A stretch of 64,000 bases of DNA, taken from Phyllobacterium myrsinacearum. Lineage in GTDB: Bacteria > Pseudomonadota > Alphaproteobacteria > Rhizobiales > Rhizobiaceae. Position 1 is the first letter of the stretch. Each line of letters opens with the position of its first letter. The stretch lies in contig NZ_PVBT01000001.1 in NCBI RefSeq assembly GCF_002980555.1, forward strand, positions 1,240,001 to 1,304,000, written 5' to 3'. The notes under the pieces are model-generated. The model made no database searches. It had not been told where the DNA came from and saw only the letters and a program-made list of their open reading frames with translations. The translations under genes were made by a program, and so were the position numbers. Of the stretch, positions 27,821-36,958 are shown piece after piece.

Positions 27821-29350
27821 TTAGTGACCGGTTGCGGGTATGGCCGCCCCGCCGCCCGATTGTCGTTTGGCAGCCGGTGCATGAACGTCCGCTGCAACCA
27901 CCGGCACCTCCACGCCCTTGGCGTCATAGAGCTTGCCATTGAGGAAATAGTCGCCGTCGTGCAACTGCGCGATGTCTTGATAGCGCAGCACCCGCTCGGT
28001 ACCGGCAACGAACACCGACTGCTGGTCCGAATTGCCCGCCGTCAGATGGTTGAACACGATGTTCAGCACAATTGCCATGAGTGCGGCCGAACTGATGCCG
28101 GAATGGAAGATCGTGGCGAACCATGTGGGGAAATGATCGTAGAAATTCGGCGATGCAATCGGGATCATGCCGAACCCGAGCGACGTGGCGACGATGATGA
28201 GGTTCATGTTGTTGGCATAGTCGACCTTCGACAGCGTGCGGATACCGCTCGCGGCCACGGTTCCGAACAGCACGAGGCCCGCGCCGCCGAGGACGGCGCT
28301 CGGCACCGCCGCAACGATGCGCCCCATGACCGGCAGCAGACCCAGTACGACAAGGAACAGACCGCCCGTCGCCACCACATAGCGGCTCTTGATGCCAGTC
28401 ACGGCAACCAGCCCGACATTCTGGGCGAAGGCGCTTTGCGTGAACGAGCCGAACACCGGCGCGATCAGGCTCGACAGCATGTCGGCGCGCAGACCATCGC
28501 CGAGGCGGCGCGAGTCCACCTTCGTCTCGATGATCTCGCCAACCGCCAGAATATCCGCCGATGTTTCGACCAGCGTGACCATGATCACGATGAACATGGA
28601 AATGATCGCCGCCAGCTGGAAGGTCGGATACCCCCATTGAAAGATCGTCGGCAGGGCGATGAAGGGCCCTTCACTCACCTTGGAGAAGTCGGTCATTCCA
28701 AGCGCCAGTGCAATCAGGGTACCGATGACGATGGCCAGCAGGATCGACAGCCGTGAAATGCGGGCACTGCCGACCTTGCTGAGCAGGAGCACGATGACAA
28801 GGGTCACGGCTGCCAGTTCGATATTGGCCATGCTGCCGAAATCCGGCGCCTTGCTGTTGCCGCCCATCGCCCAGCGCGCCGCAACCGGCATCAGGGTCAA
28901 GCCGATGGTGGTGATGACGATCCCGGTAACCAGTGGCGGGAAAAACCGGGTGATCCTGGAAAAGACCGGCGTGATCAAAAGGCCGATGAACGAGGCGACC
29001 ATGACGGCGCCCAGCACCGCCTCGATGCCGCCATTGCCGGTGATGGCGACCATGGTTGCCACACCGGAAAACGACACGCCCTGAACGAGCGGCAAACGGC
29101 AGCCGAAAAAGGGCAAGCCCATCGTCTGCAGGATCGTCGCCAGCCCGCCGGCAAACAGCGACGCGGTGATCAAAAGGCCGATGTCGTTCGATGACAGCCC
29201 TGCCGCCTGGCCCAGAATCAGCGGAACGGCAATGATGCCGCCATACATGGTCAGTACATGCTGAAAGCCATAGGCCATGTTGGCCGCCAGCCCCAGATTC
29301 TCGTCCTCCGGACGGTCCTCTGGCGTCGTTTCAATCAATCGTGATGCCAA
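27821..29350 (-). CDS. NCS2 family nucleobase (xanthine/uric acid type) permease
   Basis: Proton- or sodium-coupled importer of a purine or pyrimidine base, 509 residues with about 12-14 membrane segments. Family signatures: AYGFQHVLTMYGGIIAVPLI, QGVSFSGVATMVAI and the ALVETSADILAVGEI region with its conserved Glu, then QNVGLVAVTGIKSRYV. It looks closest to the xanthine/uric acid branch (PbuX/PucJ). A TTG start at 29350 is supported by GGGAGG nine bases upstream. No purine catabolic genes flank it. Confidence 0.9.
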   Translation of the reverse strand: MASRLIETTPEDRPEDENLGLAANMAYGFQHVLTMYGGIIAVPLILGQAAGLSSNDIGLLITASLFAGGLATILQTMGLPFFGCRLPLVQGVSFSGVATMVAITGNGGIEAVLGAVMVASFIGLLITPVFSRITRFFPPLVTGIVITTIGLTLMPVAARWAMGGNSKAPDFGSMANIELAAVTLVIVLLLSKVGSARISRLSILLAIVIGTLIALALGMTDFSKVSEGPFIALPTIFQWGYPTFQLAAIISMFIVIMVTLVETSADILAVGEIIETKVDSRRLGDGLRADMLSSLIAPVFGSFTQSAFAQNVGLVAVTGIKSRYVVATGGLFLVVLGLLPVMGRIVAAVPSAVLGGAGLVLFGTVAASGIRTLSKVDYANNMNLIIVATSLGFGMIPIASPNFYDHFPTWFATIFHSGISSAALMAIVLNIVFNHLTAGNSDQQSVFVAGTERVLRYQDIAQLHDGDYFLNGKLYDAKGVEVPVVAADVHAPAAKRQSGGGAAIPATGH

Positions 29351-29505
29351 GGTAGTGTCCTCCCAATACCTTTATGCAGCCCAACCAAACATTGCTGATC
29401 GGGCGGGAGGAAAACTATGGCAGCTTTTTGGGATTTGACTGTATCTGATTTATTGAAAGTGTTTTCGGCTGCGTGCGGGTATTGCACGCGCCGATTCAAT
29501 CAATC

Positions 29506-30906
29506 TCAGCACTCCACGACATTGACTGCGAGACCGCCAAGGCTGGTTTCCTTGTAGCGCTCGTTCATATCATTGCCGGTCTGACGCATGGTTTCGATGC
29601 AGGCGTCGAGCGGTACGAAATGCGTGCCATCCCCCTTGATCGCCAGCGATGCGGCCGTCACCGCCTTGACTGCGCCCAGGGCATTGCGCTCGATGCAGGG
29701 CACCTGGACGAGCCCGGCCACGGGGTCGCAGGTCATGCCGAGATGGTGCTCCAGCGCAATTTCAGCCGCATTCTCGATCTGCGCGGCATTGCCGCCCATA
29801 ACAGCAGCCAGTCCGGCCGCCGCCATGGCCGAGGCAGAGCCCACCTCGCCCTGACAACCGACTTCCGCGCCTGATATCGAGGCATTGTGCTTGATGACGC
29901 CGCCAATGGCCGCCGATGTCAGCAGAAAATCGCGAATGCCATCGGCATCGGCATCGTCATGGAAATGCAGGTAGTAGCGCAGCACGGCGGGAACCACGCC
30001 CGCAGCGCCATTGGTCGGCGCGGTCACAACCCGTCCGCCCGCAGCGTTCTCCTCGTTCACCGCCATGGCGTAGACCGACAGCCAGTCATTGGCCAGCAGC
30101 GGATTCATGCGGTTCTGCCGCCACTCTTCCTGCAGGCGGTCGTGCAGATAGCGGGCGCGGCGCTTGACCTTGAGGCCGCCCGGCATGATGCCTTCCTGCT
30201 CCAGCCCGCGATCGATGCAGGAGCGCATGGCCGACCAGATGCGATCGAGACCGGCATTGAGATCGTCGCGGCTCATGAAGACTTCTTCGTTGCGGCGTTT
30301 CATTTCCGCGATGGAGAGCCCGCTCTCCGTGCTCATGGCCAGCATCTGGGCCGCGTTCTTGAACGGGAACGGTACGGGATGTTCGGGTTTTGGTGCGGTG
30401 CGGGTCTTTGCGCTTTCCAGCTCTTCCTCGGTGACGACGAAACCGCCGCCGATCGAATAGAAAATCCGGCGCAGAAGCAGGCGTTCATCCGCATCATAGG
30501 CTTCGAAGGCCATGCCGTTGGCATGCCCCGGCAGCGGCGTCCTGCGGTCCATGATCAGATCGGTTGCCGGATCGAAGCGGTAGGCGGGATGCCCTTCCGG
30601 GCGAATGCGCTTCTCCTGTTTGACCGTTTCAAGCAACGCATCCATCTGGTTGGGATCGACCGTGGCCGGCAGAAGGCCGCACAGGCCAAGGATCACTGCC
30701 CGGTCCGTCGCATGGCCAATGCCCGTGAACGCCAGCGACCCGTGCAGATGCACGCGCAGGCGGTCGACCTTGACGCCGGTGGGGCGCGGCCATTGGCCGT
30801 TCTTCAATTCTTCCAGAAACAGGCCGCCAGCGGTCATCGGGCCCATCGTATGGGAACTCGAAGGACCAATGCCGATTTTATAAAGATCGAAAACCGACAG
30901 GAACAT
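29506..30906 (-). CDS. sdaA: L-serine ammonia-lyase (single-chain, 4Fe-4S)
   Basis: Deaminates L-serine to pyruvate and ammonia. A single 466-residue chain joins the beta-like N-terminal domain ([24 protein letters not shown]) and the catalytic alpha-like domain, with the cluster cysteines in [37 protein letters not shown] and the C-terminus VVEC. Serine produced from glycine in the catabolic island could feed this enzyme, but it is not physically linked to it. Confidence 0.95.
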   Translation of the reverse strand: MFLSVFDLYKIGIGPSSSHTMGPMTAGGLFLEELKNGQWPRPTGVKVDRLRVHLHGSLAFTGIGHATDRAVILGLCGLLPATVDPNQMDALLETVKQEKRIRPEGHPAYRFDPATDLIMDRRTPLPGHANGMAFEAYDADERLLLRRIFYSIGGGFVVTEEELESAKTRTAPKPEHPVPFPFKNAAQMLAMSTESGLSIAEMKRRNEEVFMSRDDLNAGLDRIWSAMRSCIDRGLEQEGIMPGGLKVKRRARYLHDRLQEEWRQNRMNPLLANDWLSVYAMAVNEENAAGGRVVTAPTNGAAGVVPAVLRYYLHFHDDADADGIRDFLLTSAAIGGVIKHNASISGAEVGCQGEVGSASAMAAAGLAAVMGGNAAQIENAAEIALEHHLGMTCDPVAGLVQVPCIERNALGAVKAVTAASLAIKGDGTHFVPLDACIETMRQTGNDMNERYKETSLGGLAVNVVEC

Positions 30907-31036
30907 CCGGCTACCTCAAACGGTGAAATTGCATCACGCTATAATGGCCGCTCCAAGGCTTGAGCCGAAGCCAGCCACCGACCTAGCCTTGTGCTTCTAC
31001 GACATGCCGGGCCAAAGAAAAAGGGTGCAGACGCAC

Positions 31037-31306
31037 TAGGGTCCAGACCCGTTAATCTGGTCGAAATGGTATGAGGCTTTTCGTTCGAATACAAGGAGCG
31101 AAGGCGATGGGAATGTTTATCCATTCTCAAGTCCTTTGCGACGCTGTAGCCGGGCGAAAAGGCCATATCCTGCGGACGCCGAAACGGCTGCAAGCTGCAG
31201 TGTCGAGCCGCTCGGCCGGGGGAAAGGCCCCGCCCTTCGCGCCTCTCCTCGCATCTTCTTGCCGTTTCAGGCGCCATTTCGATCAGATGAACGGGTCTGG
31301 ACCCTA
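31037..31306. mobile_element. MITE-like element with 31-bp terminal inverted repeats and TA flanks
   Basis: Left end 31039-31069 (begins GGGTCCAGACCCGTT) and right end 31274-31304 (ends AACGGGTCTGGACCC) are reverse complements at 29 of 31 positions. The 266-bp unit is bracketed by TA at 31037-31038 and 31305-31306, as expected for a TA target duplication by IS630/mariner transposases. It holds no transposase. Inner flanks of the two arms also show weaker complementarity. Similar GGTCTGGACC-ended intergenic repeats are, as I recall, frequent in rhizobia. Confidence 0.6.
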
Positions 31307-31360
31307 CACCCCTCCATCAGAAATTTATTTCGGCTCAACTGGACTGGAGCCTGATTTTTA

Positions 31361-31462
31361 TCAGTGCATCGCGATGAGGTAGGTCACCAGCATGATCACT
31401 GCGAAACCGACAACTGCCCAGGCAGTAATGCCCCAGCAGGACTTTTGAACGCTATCGTCCAT
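31361..31462 (-). CDS. Small single-pass membrane protein (33 residues)
   Basis: ATG at 31462 opens a 33-codon frame MDDSVQKSCWGITAWAVV then a hydrophobic stretch GFAVIMLVTYLIAMH. It has one membrane helix and a short polar N-terminus with a Cys. An AGGGA lies about 14 bases upstream, which is rather far. It is the only plausible coding unit in the 30907-31756 gap. The frame can be extended to 31636, but that region does not look coding. Confidence 0.45.
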   Translation of the reverse strand: MDDSVQKSCWGITAWAVVGFAVIMLVTYLIAMH

Positions 31463-31756
31463 GAATTTTGTATTTCCCTGTTGCTCTCGAAAGGACACGA
31501 TTCTGGCGAAACGCTCCCTCTCTGGGAACGCGGGTATATCCGCCCATGCCGTCCTTCGCAACGTCAAAGATGGCAAAATCAGGGCGGCGCGGCGCATGGC
31601 TGAATTGCACCCGCCGCATGACTTCAATGATTTCAAAGCGTTAAAGAAAGTTTCGATATCCTGCGGCGTTTACGATTGGGGTAAATTCGTGTTGAGTGAA
31701 TCCGCAAACTGAGTCATGTGTTTGTCGACGTCTTTGCTCATACCGAGAGAGCCCGC
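31463..31756. other. Intergenic region without recognised gene
   Basis: Between the small membrane protein gene and the DUF599 gene. Short open frames exist on both strands but none has a ribosome binding site and a recognisable product. No hairpin-plus-U-run was seen. It probably holds the DUF599 promoter. Confidence 0.4.
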
Positions 31757-32476
31757 ATGGAACCCGCCCGCTTTATGTCCTACTGGCTCGATGCGCTCGC
31801 CCTCGTCTATTTCTTTGGCGTGTGGGTGCTCTATTCGCGCACCACGGACAAGGGGTTTCTCAACCGGCGCTCGCTGACATCGGAAATGAACCTTGCCCGG
31901 CGGCAGTGGATGACCACCATGTCGAGCCGCGAACTGCGCATGATTGACACCAGCATTATGATCGGCCTGCAGCAGGGCACCGGCTTTTTTGCGTCAACGT
32001 CGATTCTGGCCATTGGCGGCTGTTTCGGCCTGCTGAATTCATCCGGCCGCGTGGTCACGCTGTTCCACGATATCCCGTTCCTCGGCGAGACGACCGAACG
32101 CTTGTTTGAAACCAAGGTTCTCGGCCTGCTGGTGCTCTTCGCCTATGCCTTTTTCAAATTCGCCTGGGCTTACCGGCTGTTCAACTATTGCTCGATCCTG
32201 ATCGGCGGCGTGCCCATGGCCCGCGACAAGGCGCCCGATGATCCGCAGGTCATTTTCAGCGTCAACCGGGCGGCCGAGATCAACATACTCGCCGGTCAGC
32301 ACTTCAACAGCGGACTGCGCGGCATCTTCTTTTCCATCGGCTATCTCGGATGGTTTCTTGATCCCGTGCTGTTCATGATCACGACGAGCCTTGTGGCGGT
32401 CGTGCTCCTGCGCCGTCAGTTCTTCTCCAATGCCCGCGATGCGCTCCTGCGCAACAATGCCAATCCGGATTCATAG
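31757..32476 (+). CDS. DUF599 family membrane protein
   Basis: A 239-residue protein with about four membrane segments; start MEPARFMSYWLDALALVYFFG, followed by RRQWMTTMSSRELRMIDTSIM, typical of DUF599, an uncharacterised proteobacterial family. The ATG at 31757 follows GAGAG; a longer frame to 31718 adds a weak N-terminus. Its stop overlaps the convergent MFS gene by six bases. Confidence 0.85.
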   Translation: MEPARFMSYWLDALALVYFFGVWVLYSRTTDKGFLNRRSLTSEMNLARRQWMTTMSSRELRMIDTSIMIGLQQGTGFFASTSILAIGGCFGLLNSSGRVVTLFHDIPFLGETTERLFETKVLGLLVLFAYAFFKFAWAYRLFNYCSILIGGVPMARDKAPDDPQVIFSVNRAAEINILAGQHFNSGLRGIFFSIGYLGWFLDPVLFMITTSLVAVVLLRRQFFSNARDALLRNNANPDS

Positions 32477-33730
32477 GCCGCGCGGCAGGTAGAGCCAGAC
32501 AATGACGGCGGTGAAGACCATCAGCATGCCCAGAGCGATGAAGATCGCGCCAAGGCTGAAGAATGTCAGGATGATCGAATAGAAAAAGGCCGGAAGAAGC
32601 TCGGAAAAATCGAGATAGGTCCGGTAGACCGAGGTCATCTGCGCCCGTTCGTGCGGGTGCACCGCGCGAATAAAGGTGGTCGAGGCCAGCGTGTCCAGCG
32701 CAACGCAGAAAAACGCTCCGGCAAGCAGCATGAGCGCCGCGATCATCGGAAATTTCTCGCCCGCCAGCCCGGCCCCGGCCAGCGCAATGGCCAGCAGGAT
32801 GAAAACGCCTGAAATCGTCCGCATCAGCCCCTTGGCCATGCCGACCTTGCCCCACAGGATCGACCCCAGCAGAAACAGGTTGCCGAGCGAGACGAGCAGG
32901 CCGCCCGCCAGTTTGCCTTGGCCCGTCGCCACCATCAGGATCGGCCCGTAGACGAAGAACGTGCTCCAGTAGCACGACCGTGAAAAAGCGATGAGCCAGG
33001 CGAGCCGCAGGCGCGGCTGCGCGACAAACCGCCGGACATTGGCGATGGGATTGGCGGCACGGCTCGGGCCCTTCTGCAGGGCGGGATTGTCGCTGAGGCG
33101 AAAATACCAGAACAGCGTGAGAAGCAGCAGGGAAAAGCCGATCGACAACAGGAAAGGCGCGATCATGCCGATGGTGCTGTAAAGAAAGACGCCGAGGAAC
33201 GGCCCGGCCGTCCAGGCAAAGGTTGCCGTCGCCATGCGCACGGACTCCGCGCGCACGAGTTCGCCCTTCTTGATATGGTCCATGATGTAGAGACTGAGCG
33301 TGATGGACAGTGCGCCTGCCCCGAAGGTGCGCAGGAACAGCCCTGCCGCCTGTCCCGGCACCGTATCCAGCGCGAAGGCGCAGCATCCCAGGATCAGCGA
33401 GATGGCGCCGGCCGTATAGACCCAGCGGCGCGGAATGCGGACGATCAGCAGCGGAATCGACAGGGTGACCATCAGTCCGAGCATCGACATGCAGGTGTAG
33501 AGGATGCTGACGCTGCGTTCGCTCTGCAGCAGGTCGTAGGTCTGGATCGGCACCACGCTGGTGATGATCGCCCGTGCCATCGATTCGATGCCGAAGAGGA
33601 TCGCAAACACCCGGGCGGTCGGACGTTTGGCCGTGCTGATCCAGATGGGATGGCGAACTTGATTGATCACGGAGTTGACTAACGGGGAAATGCTGATTCG
33701 AGCGCTCCTGATAGTGGAGCGCAAAACCAT
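32471..33730 (-). CDS. MFS transporter
   Basis: A 419-residue major facilitator with about 12 membrane segments; the first helix begins RVFAILFGIESMARAIITSVVPIQTY and a loop motif RIPRRWVYTAG follows helix 3. Substrate is unknown. It is divergent from the DUF1624 gene across 153 bases. Confidence 0.82.
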   Translation of the reverse strand: MVLRSTIRSARISISPLVNSVINQVRHPIWISTAKRPTARVFAILFGIESMARAIITSVVPIQTYDLLQSERSVSILYTCMSMLGLMVTLSIPLLIVRIPRRWVYTAGAISLILGCCAFALDTVPGQAAGLFLRTFGAGALSITLSLYIMDHIKKGELVRAESVRMATATFAWTAGPFLGVFLYSTIGMIAPFLLSIGFSLLLLTLFWYFRLSDNPALQKGPSRAANPIANVRRFVAQPRLRLAWLIAFSRSCYWSTFFVYGPILMVATGQGKLAGGLLVSLGNLFLLGSILWGKVGMAKGLMRTISGVFILLAIALAGAGLAGEKFPMIAALMLLAGAFFCVALDTLASTTFIRAVHPHERAQMTSVYRTYLDFSELLPAFFYSIILTFFSLGAIFIALGMLMVFTAVIVWLYLPRGL

Positions 33731-33835
33731 GGATAGCAGTCAATCAAGCGACATTATATGTCTGTTTCGCAGAAACCCTTGAAACAAGTGCGAAATATGC
33801 GGCGTGATGCGCGCCGGAAACACATGGATTTTGTT

Positions 33836-33867
33836 TTGCAACTCCCCTAGCCTGTCAGGAGTTGCAA
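33836..33867 (+). promoter_or_regulatory. 10-bp perfect inverted repeat upstream of the DUF1624 gene
   Basis: TTGCAACTCC (33836-33845) and GGAGTTGCAA (33858-33867) are exact reverse complements with a 12-base spacer, 17 bases before the ATG at 33884. It could be an operator in the divergent MFS/DUF1624 promoter region or a leader hairpin that hides the AGGAG in its right arm. Confidence 0.5.
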
Positions 33868-33883
33868 TCATCGAGATTCCCGC

Positions 33884-34858
33884 ATGAGCCAGACCGAGAC
33901 GCCTGCCCCGCCCGCCACATCCCGTCTCGGCAAGCTTGATGTTCTGCGCGGCATCGCTCTGATCGCGATGGCCACCTATCATACGGGCTGGGATTTCGAG
34001 TTTTTCGGCTATATGGAGCCCGGCACCACGGGCCATGGTGCGTGGAAGCTTTATGCCCGCATCATCGCTTCGACCTTCCTTGTGCTTGTCGGTTTCAGCC
34101 TTGTGCTGGCCCATCGCAACGGCATCCGCTGGCGCTCTTTCGGTATCCGGCTGGTGCAGATCATCGCGGCATCCCTCGCCATCACCCTCGTCACCCGCAC
34201 CATCACGCCGGACAGTTTCGTGTTCTTCGGTATCCTGCATGAAATTGCCGCCGCCAGCGTGCTCGGCCTGTTGTTTCTGCGCCTTCCCGCCATTGTCATC
34301 GCTGCCGCTGCGGCAGCCGTCGTCGCCGCGCCGCATTACCTCGCCTCCGCCGCTTTCGACGCCCCGGCCCTCTGGCCGCTCGGCTTGTCGGAAATGCCTA
34401 TCCGTTCCAATGATTACGTGCCGATTTTCCCGTGGTTTGGTCCGGTTCTGGCGGGCATGGCCCTTGCCAAGACAATGCTGCACCTCGACCTCATGCGCAT
34501 CTTTGCCGGAACCATCCGGCCCGCCTGGCTCGACCGGGGATTGCGGTTCATCGGCCAGCACAGCCTGGCGTTCTACCTGATCCATCAACCGGTGCTGATC
34601 AGCTGCGTTTTCCTGATCGCGCAGGTGTTTCCACCAGCCACGCTTACACCGCACGAGGTTTTTGACCGGGAATGCACGCGCAGCTGCTCGGCGGACAATG
34701 ACAGGGCGTTCTGCGAGCGGTTTTGCACCTGCACGGTGGGCCAGCTGGAAACGCAAAAGATTTTCGACGATGTCTATACGGGCAAGCGCAACCAGGACAA
34801 TGATCCGCAGTTGCAGGACATCACCGGCATGTGCACGCAGGAAGCGATGCAGCCCTGA
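33884..34858 (+). CDS. Heparan-alpha-glucosaminide N-acetyltransferase-like membrane protein (DUF1624) with Cys-rich tail
   Basis: A 324-residue protein; residues 15-250 are the DUF1624/acyltransferase_3-like membrane core (LDVLRGIALIAMATYHTGWDFEFFG, FFGILHEIAAASVLGLL, PWFGPVLAGMALAK and FIGQHSLAFYLIHQPVL). The C-terminal ~65 residues are soluble and contain six Cys (DRECTRSC, AFCERFCTC and GMC), an extension I do not recognise. The core resembles acyltransferases that acetylate sugars across a membrane; the substrate is unknown. Confidence 0.83.
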   Translation: MSQTETPAPPATSRLGKLDVLRGIALIAMATYHTGWDFEFFGYMEPGTTGHGAWKLYARIIASTFLVLVGFSLVLAHRNGIRWRSFGIRLVQIIAASLAITLVTRTITPDSFVFFGILHEIAAASVLGLLFLRLPAIVIAAAAAAVVAAPHYLASAAFDAPALWPLGLSEMPIRSNDYVPIFPWFGPVLAGMALAKTMLHLDLMRIFAGTIRPAWLDRGLRFIGQHSLAFYLIHQPVLISCVFLIAQVFPPATLTPHEVFDRECTRSCSADNDRAFCERFCTCTVGQLETQKIFDDVYTGKRNQDNDPQLQDITGMCTQEAMQP

Positions 34859-34885
34859 TCGAAATTTTCATCGGCAGTTGCAGCC

Positions 34886-35281
34886 TCAGGTATTCACGCC
34901 CAGTTCCGCCAGCCGTTCGATGCAGGCTTCTTCAACCTGATCGAGTTCAGCCAGGGTTTCCTCGATGTCGCGGCGCTTCTGGCGCAGGTCGCCGCGCTTT
35001 TCCTCGACGCGCTTCATCAACAGGTGCAGTTGACCCATTTCCCCCGGCGGCTCGCGGTACATCTGCACGATTTCGTGGATTTCGGCGATGGAAAAACCGA
35101 GGCGCTTGCCGCGCAGGATCTGCTTGAGCAGATGCCGGTCCGATGGCCGGAACAGGCGTGTTCGTCCGCGGCGTACCGGATGGATCAGCCCCTCATCCTC
35201 ATAGAAGCGCAATGTCCGGGTGGAAACGCCGAACTCCCGCGTCAGCTCAGTAATGGAATAATATTCGCGCATGACAGACAT
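34886..35281 (-). CDS. MerR family transcriptional regulator
   Basis: A 131-residue regulator with an N-terminal winged helix (YYSITELTREFGVSTRTLRFYEDEGLIHPVRRGRTRLFRPSDR) and a C-terminal coiled coil (MKRVEEKRGDLRQKRRDIEETLAELDQVEEACIERL). No metal-binding Cys pattern is seen. The sequence resembles LiuR-type regulators of leucine/acyl-CoA catabolism, but no such genes are adjacent. Starts at 35281 (MSVMREYY) or 35272 are both plausible. Confidence 0.88.
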   Translation of the reverse strand: MSVMREYYSITELTREFGVSTRTLRFYEDEGLIHPVRRGRTRLFRPSDRHLLKQILRGKRLGFSIAEIHEIVQMYREPPGEMGQLHLLMKRVEEKRGDLRQKRRDIEETLAELDQVEEACIERLAELGVNT

Positions 35282-35398
35282 TGCTCTGATTTTTCTCGAT
35301 ATTTCACATGGATGTTTGGCCACGCAATTACGTAAAAGTCAATTGTACGTTTGTTAGCATAAATGAACGTTCGTCTCAAATGCTAAGGAATGGCCCGT

Positions 35399-36811
35399 TT
35401 AGGCCAGCCGGAACCACCACGTTGCCAGCCCCAGAAACGAGAAAAAGCCGACGACGTCGGTCACCGTGGTGACAAAGACAGCCGACGAAATGGCCGGATC
35501 GGCGCCGAATTTGTCGAGCAGCAAGGGAATCAGAATACCGCCAAGGGCAGCCGCCATCATGTTGATGATCATGGCCGAGGCGATGATTCCGCCCAGTTCG
35601 GCATTCTGGAACCAGAATCCGGCAACCATGCCGATCAGCACGGCGAACACCATGCCGTTGATCAACCCGACCGAGGCTTCGCGCCGGATGATGCGGCCCG
35701 CATTGTAGATATCCATGTCCCGTGTCGCCAGCGCGCGCACGGTCACGGTCATGGTCTGGGTCGCCGCATTGCCGCCCATGGAGGCGACGATGGGCATCAG
35801 CACCGCCAGCGCCACCATCTGCTGGATGGTGCCGTCGAACAGCCCGATGATGGAAGCGGAGAGAAACGCCGTGAACAGGTTGACGACGAGCCAGGGCGTG
35901 CGCGAGCGCGAGGTGGACAGGACGGAGTCGGACAGTTCTTCGTCGCCCACGCCGCCGAGGCGCATAATGTCCTCTTCGGCCTCTTCCTGAATGACGTCGA
36001 CGATGTTCTCGATGGTCAGCACGCCGACAAGCCGTTCATTCTCGTCGACAACGGCGGCGGACAGCAGGTCGTATTGCTCGAAAATCTGCGCCGCCTCTTC
36101 CTGATCCATCGTCGCGGGAATGGCATGGCGCGTCTCGTGCATGATCTCGTCGATCTTGCTGTCGCGGCCAGCGCGCAGGATGCGGTCGAGATCGATGGCG
36201 CCGAGCAACCGGAACATCGGATCGATGACGAAAATCTGCGAGAAGGATTCCGGCAGATCGGCATTGTTGCGCATGTAGTCGATGGTCTGGCCGACGGTCC
36301 AGAACGGCGGCACGGCGACGAACTCCGTCTGCATGCGGCGTCCGGCGGTCTCTTCGGGATAGCCGAGCGAACGGCGCAGGCGCACGCGTTCGGTGAATGG
36401 CAGCTGCGCCAAAATCTCGTCGCGGTCTTCCTGGTCAAGATCTTCCAGGATGTAGACGGCATCGTCGGAATCCAGGTCCTGAACCGCTTCAGCGATCTGC
36501 TGATTCGGCATGGCATCGACGATTTCGAGGCGCACGGCCTCGTCGACTTCGGTCAGCGCGGCAAAATCGAATTCATCGCCAAGCAGCTCGATGAGCGCCG
36601 CGCGCTGCTCCGATTGCAGCGCTTCGAGGACGTGACCCAGTTCTGACTGGTGCAGTTTGCCGACGTGGGAACGCAGGAACAGAACATCGCGATCCGCAAT
36701 AGCGGCGCCGACACGGGCGAGATAGGACGAGCGGACAGCGCCGTCTTCGCCATAAATGTCGACATCCCGCTCGTCATCAGCGGGCGGAGGCAATGTTTCC
36801 GTTTCGTCCAT
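35399..36811 (-). CDS. mgtE: Magnesium transporter MgtE
   Basis: Mg2+-gated channel. The 470-residue protein has an N domain of helical superhelical repeats (LGHVLEALQSEQRAALIELLG, DAVYILEDLDQEDRDEILAQL), two CBS domains (about 155-275) and five membrane helices with the family signature MPIVASMGGNAATQTMTVTVR. I chose the ATG at 36811 (MDETETLPPPADD), which fits homologues better than the frame extension to 36883. Confidence 0.95.
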   Translation of the reverse strand: MDETETLPPPADDERDVDIYGEDGAVRSSYLARVGAAIADRDVLFLRSHVGKLHQSELGHVLEALQSEQRAALIELLGDEFDFAALTEVDEAVRLEIVDAMPNQQIAEAVQDLDSDDAVYILEDLDQEDRDEILAQLPFTERVRLRRSLGYPEETAGRRMQTEFVAVPPFWTVGQTIDYMRNNADLPESFSQIFVIDPMFRLLGAIDLDRILRAGRDSKIDEIMHETRHAIPATMDQEEAAQIFEQYDLLSAAVVDENERLVGVLTIENIVDVIQEEAEEDIMRLGGVGDEELSDSVLSTSRSRTPWLVVNLFTAFLSASIIGLFDGTIQQMVALAVLMPIVASMGGNAATQTMTVTVRALATRDMDIYNAGRIIRREASVGLINGMVFAVLIGMVAGFWFQNAELGGIIASAMIINMMAAALGGILIPLLLDKFGADPAISSAVFVTTVTDVVGFFSFLGLATWWFRLA

Positions 36812-36958
36812 CGATCCGCACCTGCCTTCCCGACACGACTTGCACCATACAGTGTCAGTTAACGCATAACCCCCGAAATCCAAATCGATTTTTCCGGGGA
36901 TGATGCGTCAATTCAGAAGGTTATTCCGCCTGCGGGATCAGATATGGGACAGGCCCGG

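Noticed and set aside
31071-31382. 103-codon plus-strand frame (and a 112-codon minus-strand frame, 30939-31277) across the MITE-like element
   Set aside because: Both cross the inverted-repeat ends of the element; no ribosome binding site and no known domain, so they are more likely element sequence than genes.
32379-33743. 454-codon minus-strand frame overlapping the MFS gene
   Set aside because: Same-strand shadow in another frame, rich in His, Arg and Pro as expected of a frame-shifted reading.
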